From assembly GCA_018398765.1 (NCBI GenBank), contig JAHBMJ010000098.1, positions 1 to 57,330 on the forward strand: a stretch of 57,330 nucleotides of DNA, in the 5' to 3' direction. Shown in pieces: positions 1 through 10,500 of this stretch. The notes under the pieces are model-generated. The model saw only the letters and a program-made list of their open reading frames with translations. It was not told the origin of the DNA and did no database searches. Both the position numbers and the translations under genes were made by a program. Numbering within the stretch: the stretch's first letter is position 1; each line of letters opens with the position of its first letter. This stretch comes from Chromera velia. Its lineage: Eukaryota; Sar; Chromeraceae.

Positions 1-65
1 ACTCAGAGGCTTTTGCGATCAGATAGCCCCTCCCCAAATATTATGAAGTCCTGTAGGCAGCCTAA

Positions 66-566
66 ATAAGTGAAGACCAATACTACAACCCCACTACTCT
101 GCTCAATAAATGCAGAGACATGGTAGCCAAATTATAGAGCAACAATTTTGAATTAGTGAAACACCTCCGCACAGACCCTTTGCCATCTTCCAACACCCGT
201 GTGACAGGCGAGTTCTCTGCTAATTACATTGGGAGTACTGGAGCTCTACCCTTCTCTCACAAACGCAGAGGGGAGAAGGGAGGCAACAGAGGAAGAGGTG
301 GAGATAGAGGAGTGTATTAGAGTTAGGGGGGATCGTTCTCGATTGACGGAATGAAATGCCCTGACTGTGATCGTAGAGGGGGACATGATGAAGGGTATGA
401 CTACCCAGGTTAGCAAAACTACTGTATGATCTATGATGCTTTAGGGAAAGAAGGGTATCATTTTAAGCAGTGTTGTCCCCTGGAGAGAGAGAGAAAGAAC
501 GCCACGGGGAAAGCGAAGGGACGAGGTGAACCTCCCTCCATGCAAGGGGATGTGACTGGAGGATAA
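66..566 (+). pseudogene. Decayed gag-like reading frame (RG-rich, cysteine motifs)
   Basis: One reading frame can be followed from 66 to the stop at 564-566, interrupted only by in-frame TAG codons at 135, 318, 324 and 411. It encodes a basic stretch, then an RG-rich segment (NRGRGGDRG), then CPDC followed by a GH pair and a second block with GYHFKQCCP. RG-rich sequence followed by CCHC-like knuckles is typical of retroelement gag or other nucleic-acid-binding proteins, but neither knuckle here is complete. No protease, integrase or reverse transcriptase follows. Reading it as a retroelement remnant is inference; a decayed host gene is possible. Confidence 0.3.
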
Positions 567-856
567 GGAGGCAATCAAGGCATGTCAGAGACTCTGCCAT
601 GATGACATCCTCTCCAGAGTCTCCGTTCCCCTATAGATGAAGGCAATGAGAATTGAGAGTGAGAAGAACCCAACTTTTCGAGTCGGCGAGGTGTTGGGGA
701 AAGCTGGGGAGGAAACCGGCTCAGGTGTATGACAGCTGATGAAGAAGAAATTGAGTGACACGGCAGAGGACCTAGTACATGAAGAGAAGAACATGCTCTG
801 AAATCAGAAGGAGAGAAAAAGAATAATGAGTGAAAGCGCTGAGCCTCATAAAATTA

Positions 857-859
<3 letters not shown>

Positions 860-888
<29 letters not shown>
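860..888. repeat. (AG)n microsatellite
   Basis: An uninterrupted AG dinucleotide run lies in the spacer. It creates artificial RERERE reading frames that are not genes. Confidence 0.9.
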
Positions 889-912
889 CATGTGGGTGGA
901 GGTGCTCACAAA

Positions 913-1022
913 ACAAAGTCTTGGTGGAGAGGCCAGGTGCAAAAACTACCGGAGAGGGTGGCAGTACAACAAAGTCCTGGTGGAGATGCCAGGTGCAAAG
1001 ACCACTGGAGGGGGTTGCAGAA
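913..1022 (+). repeat. Two-copy tandem repeat, period about 56 bp
   Basis: A unit starting ACAAAGTC(T/C)TGGTGGAGA and continuing CCAGGTGCAAA occurs at about 913 and again at about 969, with a handful of substitutions. No gene is associated with it. Confidence 0.75.
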
Positions 1023-1259
1023 CACGCGAAGAAAGGAAGTCCAGTGGAGGCGCTGACACAGAGAAACAGGAGGTGCGTGCGTGATTTATGCTTGCATCAA
1101 TCTGAGAATCATCCATCCGTTCGAGTTATTCAAACTCTTCACTGCTGGAAGAAGGGGGTGAGTGAAATTGATGTACAGTCATGCAGCAATTGCATGAGTG
1201 TGCCAGAATGGTCCGTGAAAGTGCCGCATGCATACCACACGATATATGAATTATTTGTA

Positions 1260-1293
1260 TCGCTAAATCTAAGATTTAACCCTCAATCATCAT
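1260..1293 (+). repeat. Fragment of a dispersed repeat, copy 1
   Basis: The 34 bases starting TCGCTAAATCTA and ending in CCTCAATCATCAT recur at 18155-18188 with about two differences. The shared piece is too long to be chance and probably marks the edge of a family of dispersed repeats, but no element boundary is visible. Confidence 0.6.
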
Positions 1294-2487
1294 CATCATC
1301 ATCATTTGCATGCTTTCAGTGGCAACAGAATTAATTCAAGCATCCATGTATGCATGTCAATTAATGACAATACATGCAAGAGATGTAAACTGATGGCTGT
1401 GCTGATTGAATACAGGGAATTGTATTTAATAGACAATGTATGGACGGACACTCACCTGGAGAAAAGGAGCTGTAAGAAGTGACGTGCACAAGTGAATGTA
1501 TGACTGGAGGCAGCCAGTAGATCATCTATTAATTTTACTGTTTAAGTAAAGTGTCTGTGTATTAATGAGTCCCGCCTGTGCACATCTAGCTCGCTACTAT
1601 GCTAACTGCTAATATGCAGACATCTTTAAGCTAAGTTTAAGTTATATAATAAAAATGATCATGACATAACAAAAATTATAACAAAAGTTATATACTATTA
1701 GACATAAAAGCATCATGACTAGCATCACAAAGAGGAAATTAGGAGGGGAGGAAAGAAGAAAGGAATATAAAGCAATATAGTAGATCAAATGAAGGAAGTA
1801 AGAGGAATTGGAGGACAGGGAAGGAGAAAGATGAAGGAAAAGATTGAAAGGGCATGCACAGAAAGCAGAGATGTTCTGGCGTTGTTTGTAATTGGATCGA
1901 TCTTTGGATTTAGCTCTAATAATCAGTTTCCAACCCAAAGTATTTAAAGTGTCAGAACAAAGACTGTTGGTCGTTGACGGTCTGGCTAGCGGTCTGGGGG
2001 AAGCCTCAGGCAGGCCGCGGGGTACGGTCTGAAGCCTCAGCGATTGCCTCAGCAATAGGGCACACCTTTATCACACCTTTGCCATTCGCAGAGGCGACTT
2101 CTGATAGAACGGCGACAGTTCTCTACCTGGGGCATCAATTAAAATTTAATCACTATCACTAATCACTATCAGTATTTATAACTCTAGTTATAACTAATAG
2201 TAACTCTAGAATCACATCTAGCTAATTAACATTGAATATTAATCAATTTAAATCTAATTTAAGAGTTACAAACTATATAAATCTTTACGTATATCTGCGT
2301 ATATCTACCTTCTTCACTCATTTCCACGTGTATAGGTCCAAGTGAATGTATGTCAGTCTGTGCCACTCTGTGCTACTTAGTGCCACTCTGTGGTGGAGGC
2401 TAGGACGGAGAACTTCCCGGGAGAAGGAGAGAATAAAGAATTTTAAAAAATGAGGAAAGAGAGAGTCAACTAGAAAGTCAAAAGAAA

Positions 2488-2561
2488 AGGGGAGAGAGAG
2501 AGAGAAAAGGGGAGAGAGGGAGAGGAAAGGGGAGAGAGGGAGAGAACAGGGGAGAGAGGGA

Positions 2562-2601
<40 letters not shown>

Positions 2602-2641
2602 GAGCGAGAGAGAGAGAGAGAGAAGAAAGAGAGACAAACAA
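2488..2641. repeat. Polypurine (GA-rich) tract
   Basis: About 150 bases of almost pure G and A on the + strand, mixing GAGAGA with GGGGAGAGAGGGAGA units. Mirror-symmetric homopurine DNA of this kind can form triplexes; that is an inference from composition. Confidence 0.8.
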
Positions 2642-2710
2642 AGGTTGATCAAGTCCCAGCCTGAATGAAAGGGACACGTATAGTCAAAGAATCAGGTGCA
2701 CAAGCTAGCT

Positions 2711-2751
2711 GGGGCCTAACCAGGCCCCGAGGCAATAGCCCCTACAGGGGC
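2711..2751. other. Two adjacent perfect hairpins
   Basis: Positions 2711-2728 form a 7-bp GGGGCCT/AGGCCCC stem with a 4-base loop. Positions 2738-2751 form a 6-bp GCCCCT/AGGGGC stem with a 2-base loop. They sit 9 bases apart in otherwise AG-rich spacer. They could be a structured RNA element, a transposon end or chance; nothing nearby decides this. Confidence 0.4.
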
Positions 2752-3193
2752 CGTACTCCATCACACAAATAGAATAAGCACCGCTTACCTCAGACAGCTA
2801 TGATCGCCGTCAAGCGGTCAGCCGAAACAGAACAAAGAAGTCAATCAATCACAGTTCAACGACGCGAAGAATGTCTGAGAACGCCGGACGCAGTTTGCGG
2901 AAGAGCATACAAATGCATGATGAAGGAATGCAGGCGGGGTCACCGAGTGCAAGCCTTCCATCTGGGGGTGGGTGGGGAGGAAGGGAGCGAAGATTCGTTG
3001 TATCGGATCCACAGTTGCGGAAAAGGGGACTCGGTCCGACCTCGTGAACACCGGCACTGCTGATGCAATTAAATGCATTTTGCTTGCCCTCCTCCACACC
3101 CCTCCCCGTCCTTGTAGCTGCCTAGAAGCCTTCACGTCATCCGTCAACAGTGCACGCTTCTCCACTCATCAACTCCCTTCCATTTAAATTCCC

Positions 3194-3961
3194 TCAAGGC
3201 CCGTCTACCCCCTCTCTGAGGATCTTCTGGCGCTTCTCCCCTCTTCTGAGGGACTCGAAGGCCGCGTCGATCAACGCTCCACTCGCGGGACGGACGTCCA
3301 GCCCTGTGTAGACCCCTTTTTTCACCTTCTGTTTCGGAGCCGTCTGTATCCTTGTCTGGCTCTGTGCCTGGTTTCTCTTTTGAGTTTGTTGTTGGTTGTG
3401 CTGCTGCTGCTGCTGCTGCTGGGCGATTTTATGTGCCCGTCTTGCAGGGGCATTCAGCTGGAGGGGCTCCTTCAGTTTGTTCTTGTCAAGCTGGGACTTC
3501 ACCTTCAAAACAGACTTCAGCCAATTGTCCCCACACAGGGCAGCAACCATCAGACGGAAATTCTCTGGGTGCACCCGGTCTCCCACATAGGCGCTCTCCG
3601 TTTTTTTCTGATGAGTCTGAACTGGATTCTTTGAAGTATCTCCGTCTCCGTCTCCCTGCTTGGATGACGGAGCGGGGGTCTGTCCTTTAGGTGTCATTGC
3701 CGTCTCACAGACCTTTCGAATCATGGGATTGCAGGCATAAAGAGGGTCTGACAGATAGCGGTGCCATATGAAGGTCTCGGTGCGGGAAAAGCAGTGGGAG
3801 GCGAACCATCCACATTGAGTGAGACGGACTAAACTTTTAGCATCGAGGTAGTCAGAGAAGACCGCGCAGAGCTGCTCAGTGGAGATCAGCAAGGCCAAGA
3901 GGCCTTCGATCTTTTGCTCATCTTCCTCCTCATCTCTGTACTTTGGCTTTCTTTGCGCCAT
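3194..3961 (-). CDS. F-box-like protein with polyglutamine tract
   Basis: A 255-residue single-exon frame starts at ATG 3961 and ends at 3194. Residues about 19-70 (LCAVFSDYLDAKSLVRLTQC, then FIWHRYL) resemble an F-box: leucine-rich helix, YLDAKSLVRL core, then a W-x-RYL end. F-box proteins usually link a target to an SCF ubiquitin ligase through Skp1; that role is family knowledge and unproven here because the match is loose and no substrate-binding repeats follow. The middle has a G/D/S/T-rich linker, then a Q-rich stretch (seven consecutive Q) and a basic C-terminus. It is divergent from the golgin gene; the 617-bp gap probably holds both promoters. The absence of introns is unusual beside its neighbours. 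Confidence 0.6.
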   Translation of the reverse strand: MAQRKPKYRDEEEDEQKIEGLLALLISTEQLCAVFSDYLDAKSLVRLTQCGWFASHCFSRTETFIWHRYLSDPLYACNPMIRKVCETAMTPKGQTPAPSSKQGDGDGDTSKNPVQTHQKKTESAYVGDRVHPENFRLMVAALCGDNWLKSVLKVKSQLDKNKLKEPLQLNAPARRAHKIAQQQQQQQHNQQQTQKRNQAQSQTRIQTAPKQKVKKGVYTGLDVRPASGALIDAAFESLRRGEKRQKILREGVDGP

Positions 3962-4252
3962 GATTCAGGTGAGAGAGACGAGGGGGCAGTGCGGAAGGTC
4001 TGTGATCAACAACGAAATCAGGCCAGATTTTTGTGAAAAGAACGTCAATCAAGCTGTGTCCAGAGAAGGCCAGACGCCGGCACAGAAACAAAACGTTGCT
4101 CAGTCAGTATATATATACATCTTGGCAGCCCGTCTACGTATATATGTAATCGTATGTATGCGAGTAGGAAAGTGCTCTTTTGCCAGAATCATCATCCCCA
4201 ATGACATTCCATGCAGATTTTGCTGCATGCAGGTTCCTATCTGCCGCCGTGC

Positions 4253-4292
4253 CGCGGCCCGCGCGGGGTCCGACCGCCCGCGGCGGGCCGCG
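4253..4292. promoter_or_regulatory. GC-rich inverted repeat in a divergent promoter gap
   Basis: A perfect 10-bp inverted repeat (CGCGGCCCGC / GCGGGCCGCG) with a 20-base GC-rich loop lies about midway between the F-box-like start (3961) and the golgin start (4579). A CTGCATGCAG palindrome lies about 30 bases to its left. Promoter function is inferred from position only. Confidence 0.35.
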
Positions 4293-4578
4293 CGCGCATG
4301 ACCCTCCAACCATCTCTCCAACCTTGGTCCATCGATGTGGATACAGAAGATTGCAGAAGGACTTGACTTTCAGGACGCGTTCAATGATCAAAAGGACTGG
4401 GCTCGAGAACGCTGTAGCCTGTAGTCTGAAGAAAGTTCAAAGTCCCTTCCTTTGATCGAGCAGCTTTGGCGGTCTGTGCGTTTTCTGGTCGCGCCTCACG
4501 GACTGCGAGATGGACGTTCGTTGGCGTTCACTGTTGTTTTGAGTAGTTCACTTTAATTCGGTCTGAAGTCGGCCGTTG

Positions 4579-7500
4579 ATGTCCGACGGCGCAGGTGAGA
4601 CAGCAGCAGCAGATGCTGCTGCTCAGCAGGAGAAGAACCTGCTTGCGCAGAGGGAAGCTCAAATGAAAGAATGTCAGTGAAAAGCCACGAGCCTTCAGTC
4701 TGCCTGTTCAATGTGTCGGCAGAGAGAGTGAGTTGTAGTCCCTTGTTTTCATGCATCTCTGTGTCGACTGACGTGCTACTCCCATTCATTTTGTCTTCTT
4801 ACTTCATCTCTGGCGTAGTGCCAGCAAACGGTGACCATCCAATGCATCTGCTGGAGCCAACCGGTTCTCTAAATGCCTTGCTGTCTCTTGTTTGCCAAAC
4901 CCTCATCCTATACCTGTTTCTGCGCGTCCGTGCCCTTTTTCATGCAGGGGGGCACGAGAAACTGGTCAATTTCGGTCTCTCTGCTCTGAAAAAACACAGA
5001 GAACTTGCGGCACAACTTGCAGGTCCGTATGGCCCGTAAGAACTGGACTCCCACCTTCCTTGCTTCCTTCTCTTTCTGCACAGCTCCGTCTGCACCGATC
5101 GTCTCTCTTGGGCATTGCCCTTGCTGTATCTCCTCGCTTCCGTCACCATGGTGGTCTTTGCACTCTTTTCCTCTTCTCCTGCATTCTGCGATGACATTCT
5201 CTTCCAGCTTACTCATCTACCAGATCTTCGTCTCTTCCATCCACCCTCCTCCCCTCCCCCTTTCTCCCCATATTGCTCAGCTTGAAGTCAGTTTCTGTCG
5301 CCTTGGCGTCGATGTCCATCACTTGCTTGTGGGTCTCTCTGCAGAATCGAAAAAGCAGGTCGCTGCTTTGGAAGCTTCCCTTTCAGCGGAGACTGAGGAG
5401 CGGCAGAGATTAGAGACACACCTGCAGAAAAGTGAGGCCAAACGCGTGTCCCTCAGTGAAAGTTTGGAAGAGACAGAAAACAAACTGCAAGCTACCGCTG
5501 CCAGCCTTCAAAATGCTGAGCAAGAGCGTGCGACATGGGAGTCCCACCTGCAGAAGAGTGAGGAAAAGAGGGCTGCAGCGCTCACTCGTATGGAAGGTCT
5601 CGAGGATTTCCTCCGGGCCGAGAAGGAGAGAGCAGAGAGGGCAGAGGGAGAAGCTGCCACATGGAAGGAGAAGGCAGGACAAGCAGAGGCATCCAAGACT
5701 GCCCTGGAGGTTGAAGTCCAAAAGCAAAAAGCCGACATTGAGTCGCAGACCTCAAAGCTTCTCGATCTTCAGAGAACCCTCCAAGAGAAAGACGCACAGA
5801 TTCTCTCCCAGACATCCAACGACAGTGAGTCACAGGCAGCCCTGACAAGTCTCCAAAAAGAGTTGGAGGCAGAACGGAATCTGAGAGCGTCGGCTTCTTC
5901 AGACTTCGAAAAAGAGCGCATCAGCCTCCAGTCCAAAATCGAGTCTCTCACAGCTGAGTTGTCTTCAGCCAAAGATGCCGTCCCCCCTCCCCCCCCAGAA
6001 AGTGCACCCAATCCTGAGTTGATCGTGCTGGAAGAAAGACTCGAGAAGAGTGAGACCAAGAGACAGCAGCTGAGAGCAGAGGTAGAGGATCTCCGAGAAC
6101 AGCTGTCTCAGTCTCAGAGAGAGCAAGAGCAGAGACAGGCAAACCAACTGCCCCTGCCTACCGCCCAGCTTCCTGAGGGCGGCAGGGCCTCTGACCCTAC
6201 TCTCACTGTCCGCTCTGCAAGTGCACTCCCTCTATTGCCCTCTGCAGGGGAGCTCGAGAGGGCAGGCAGTCTCCCCCCGCCTACACAACCAAAAGCGGGC
6301 GGCGCCTCTTCACTCCTCCCCCCCCGTCCCGTCCCTTCCCGTCTCACATCCGATTGCGGGGCTTCAGGAAAGTCTGTTGGGTCTTTGGATGATCATTTGG
6401 AAAGCATGACAGATCTTCTCGATGGAGGGGGGTCCAAGGGAAAGGACACGGAGAGAGAGAGGGAGCGGCAGAGGATGGCCTCTGAATTTTTCCGCGTCAA
6501 AGAGAAATACGAAACCATGAAGGCAGAAATGGCAGAGCTTCGGGTTCTCTTCTCGAGCGCTCGTCTACAGGCTGCCCAACTGAGGGGCTTCAAGGTCGGT
6601 TGGGGGGATGGGTTGCTTGATGGAAGCAGCATCGAGCTATGTCTTTGCGCTCTTGCCGTGTTTCGATTTTCTTTCTTCGGGTCACTCTTCCTCCTTCTGC
6701 GGTCTGTCACGTGAAATCGGCTCGTCTGTCTGTCTGTCTGACTGACTGCTGTCTGTGTGTCTGTGTGTGCACGTCTTCGGTTACAGACAAACACTCGCCT
6801 AGTCTCGCTCTTTTGGGTTCTGCCTTTCTCTCTTGTCCTTCTCTCGCCCAGTGTCTGTCCGTCCGTCTTTCTCTCTATAGATCGGGGGAAAAAACCCTGC
6901 ATGGGTTTGTGTCTTCCCTCCCTCTATTTGTCTTCTTGTCTGAAAACAGCACGAGGAACCATCACTCTCGGGAAGCCGCCAAAACAGTCAGCAACTAGGA
7001 GGGAGTGCAGCCTCAGCATCGGGGGACACGGAGAGCCGCGGGGGGTCCTCTCAACCCCCTCACGCAGCGTCAGGGGGGGGGTCATCACGCGGCCCTATCG
7101 ACAGGGAGCTCGGAAGTCTGGCAGCCCAACTGAGAGATCTGCAGGTTCGCACAGGGTGGAAAGAAAGACTTTACAGATAGAAGACAGATAGATCTCTTGC
7201 AGGATTTTCATAGGGAAAAGGCATGCATGTGCTAAGCGCGAGGATTGTTATTCCTTCGTTTCATCTTTGAAGAAAAAAAGGTGCATGTCGAGGTCTGAAT
7301 CCTCCCTCTTCGTGCATTCCTTTCTCACTTCCTTTCTTGCTTTCTTCGTCCGTGTCTCCGTTCCTATAAGATGGGAGGTAAAGCGAGATTTGTTGCTTGC
7401 TGCTTTACCATGCTGCTGGCCAGGTGGATCTTTTCTTCTTTGTCGTGTCTCTTCGCACACAGGTGCTCACGCAGTCGACTCTGTGGAGTTAAGAATGAAC

Positions 7501-10500
7501 TTCTGTTGCTTCTTGTTTCTTGTTTCTTCCTCACAGTCCTCGAAATGCGAGAAGAAGAAGAGAAGAGCGAACGGAAAAGTTTTCTGTGAAGAAGAGGTGT
7601 GCGTGCCTGCCTTCCTTCCTAAGCCCTTTCTTTGCACTTGTCAACTGTGCAGGCGGACTTGATCCACACTCACAACCGTGCGGTGTCTGCTGAGTGGCGT
7701 CTCTACCAGCTCGAGCAGGAGACGGCAGACTCCGAAAGTCGCATCCAGAGTCTCGACGAGTTGTGTGAGGACCTCACCAACGAGCTCGACCAATGGAAGA
7801 CCTCTCACAACCAGGCCCAGGCAGCCAACAGGGACTTGACAGAAGAGACCCGCACTCTCCGCGAGACCCTAGAGACCAGAGAGAGGGAGAGAGACGCTCT
7901 GGCTGCGCGTCTGGCCGCAGAGGAAAAGCAGCTCCATGCGATCAGAGAGTCAGTGCAAAAGAAGGAAGAAAGAAAGAAAGAAAAAGAGTCAAGTCATCAG
8001 AGATGATCGTCCAGCTTCGTATGCTATGCCATGTGAGAAAAATCGGGGCTCCATGACAAACGGAAAAGACACGCAATAACGACCTCCCTCTCATACCATC
8101 GCAGCTGGGAATACATGCAAGCAACGACGCTCCCTCTCGCAGTCTGATTGGATAGTCTCCTCTTGTTCCGGTTGCCTTTCCCGCCTTCGGAACGTGAGAC
8201 CCTTGCCACGCACACAAATTTGTTTTTTTTTTTTTCATCGTTCTTCCCTCCTGACTTCTCTACGTCTGTCTGTTGGTTGCCTACTTGCAGAGACCTGAAG
8301 AGCGCCGAGAGCCGTCTCCACGATGTGCTGCCTCAGTTGGCGTCCAGCCAGAGAGAGCTGAAGACCCTGCAGTGCTCGAGGGACCAGGCCGAGGCCCACC
8401 ACATGGAAGAGAGGGCCCAGGCAGAGCACACCCAGCACCAGAGAGAGGCACAACTGCAGGAGGCAAGGCAGAGGGAGACGGAGCTCAGAAAGTGAGTTGA
8501 GAGAGAAAGGAAGGGACTGCCATCGTGTTTCTTCACCTGTCCCCTCTGTCTGCGGGTATTTGCGTGCCCGAGTGTGTCTCCCCTCCACTGCTTTGATTGT
8601 TCATCTGACGTGGTTTTCTTTGTTCATCAGAGCGCGATTTAGTCCCATGGTTTCACACAGACTGTCATAGGTCTGAAAGGCCTGCCCAAAGTGAAAGAAA
8701 CAAAATGTTGTTTTTTCTTTCTCTGCCGCGTGATGGATGCAGCACTGTGGCCTCGATGACTCGAGAGATGGCGTCTCTTCGGCATGCAGTCGACGAAGCG
8801 TCGTGCGAGAGAGACGCCCTGCGGACTCATGTGCAGACGCTCTCAGAGGAACTGGGGAAGTTCAGGACAGATCTAGACACTCCCGTCTCCGCGTCCCAGT
8901 CGTTCACTCAAGGAGAGGGGGGCCCCGGCACGACTCTGCAAGGGTTGGGCTTGCAAGCAGGGGGAGGCGTTCCTGTCGGAATTTCTGCCCCCTCTGACAC
9001 TGCAAAGGGAAGTGGGGGGGAGAGGGAGAGAGAGAGAGGACAGCTGGAAGAGGCAGATTCGGGAGACGGCTGGGGAGTTGGGTTGGGGGATTTGGATTAT
9101 TTGGATGAGGACCAAGAGGACGGAGGGCCGACAGCAGAGGGAACGGCTGCCGTCCCCCCCTCATCCTCGACAGCTGTTGCCGCAGGTGCCGCTGACGGTT
9201 CCACGGGAGGGCGAGCGAAAGACCTGGCAGAGGAGGGCGACGCAGCTGCTCTTGCCCGTTCTGTAGAGGCACAGGCGGAGATTGCAAAACTGAGTGCAGA
9301 AAACGAGAGCCTGAGAATGCAGGTAGGTAAATGATTGGGGGGAGGGGGGACTAGGTGCCTTGGCTTTTTGGGGAATCTGACTTGATCCTTTCTCCCTCAG
9401 AATTCGCTGTCTCTCTTTCACTTTATCCTTTTGTGTCCGTTCATTAGCAAAATTAGTTTTCAGCGCAATCCTTTTACTCTTCGTCTAACCGTCTGTCTAT
9501 CTGCATGCCCACTCTTTCCTTCCCATTCTCTCTTTTCTTCCTTCGGACGTTCATTGCTGTCTCTGCCCATGTATGTGCAGGTTGCGAGCCTGAGGCAAGA
9601 TGAGTCCATCGTCCGAGAAAAATTGTCGGAGGCCCTCGAGAGGGCAGCAGAGACAGAGAAACGTCTCAAGGATGCAGAGGCAACCCGGAATGCAGAAGTG
9701 AGTGAGTGCGGGCGTGCGTTTGTGCACACAATCAGGACACGGAATCTGTGCATGGGTGAGACCGCAAGATGAAAAGGGGCACCAAGTATTGCTCGCCTGG
9801 CTTCCTTCTGATCTTTCCCAAAACAGATAAACGACCCGTTTCTGTCTGGGATTTCATGACGGTGTCTTTTCAGTGCCAGATATCCTGAGAAATAAGGGAG
9901 GGAATGCACGTGTTTTCCTCTGACCTTCGACCCCGTGCCTCTCTCGTTGTCTCAGTCTCTCCATCTCCTCACCGCAAACGCTCCGAGGCTCCAGCGCCTT
10001 TCTCGTAGCGTTTTTGTACTCGTGTTCTCCATTTTGCTTCCCCTGCCGCGTCTGCTCTCAGAAGTCTGAGTGGGAAACTTCTCAAGGAGGAGTGGCTGCT
10101 GAGTTGAGTGCCCTGAAGTCCCAATTGGAGGCTGCGAAGGAGACGGCGCAGAAAGAACAGGCCCGAAATGAAGAATTGCAGGAGGAGGTGCAGGCATCCC
10201 GGACGGAAATGGAACGTCTTGCAACCGCCGCAGAGAGTTCTCTGGTCTGTCTTTTCTGCCTGGCTTTTTCTTTCTATGTACATTCCTGTGAATCTGTGTC
10301 CGTCCTTCCGTCCAGATACCTCACTGAACAGGTCTCGCCTGCATACATGCCTCTCCGAAGATCAATCTGTCACCGAATTTTCTAGACCGCATGTCCTTCT
10401 GGCAGGCTTCTGCCTGTGTAGCGATTCATCGGGAGGGTAAGAGTGAATCGGTCAATGAAGGTATCTAACATTTAATCGAAAAAGCAGTCAAATACTGTCC

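Larger units (their letters stand above)
1023..3190. other. Spacer with no supported gene
   Basis: The stretch is AT-rich around 1330-1700 and 2140-2330 and has a TCA trinucleotide run near 1286-1303. It carries the purine tract and hairpin pair listed separately. Reading frames here are short, biased in composition and lack splice-compatible continuation. The last few hundred bases probably include 3' flanking sequence of the F-box-like gene. Confidence 0.5.

Noticed and set aside
4677-4730. Golgin exon 1 ending at GTGAAA (4677) or at GTGAGT (4728)
   Set aside because: The first gives phase 2 and the second passes an in-frame stop from the ATG at 4579; only the donor at 4673 joins exon 2 in phase.
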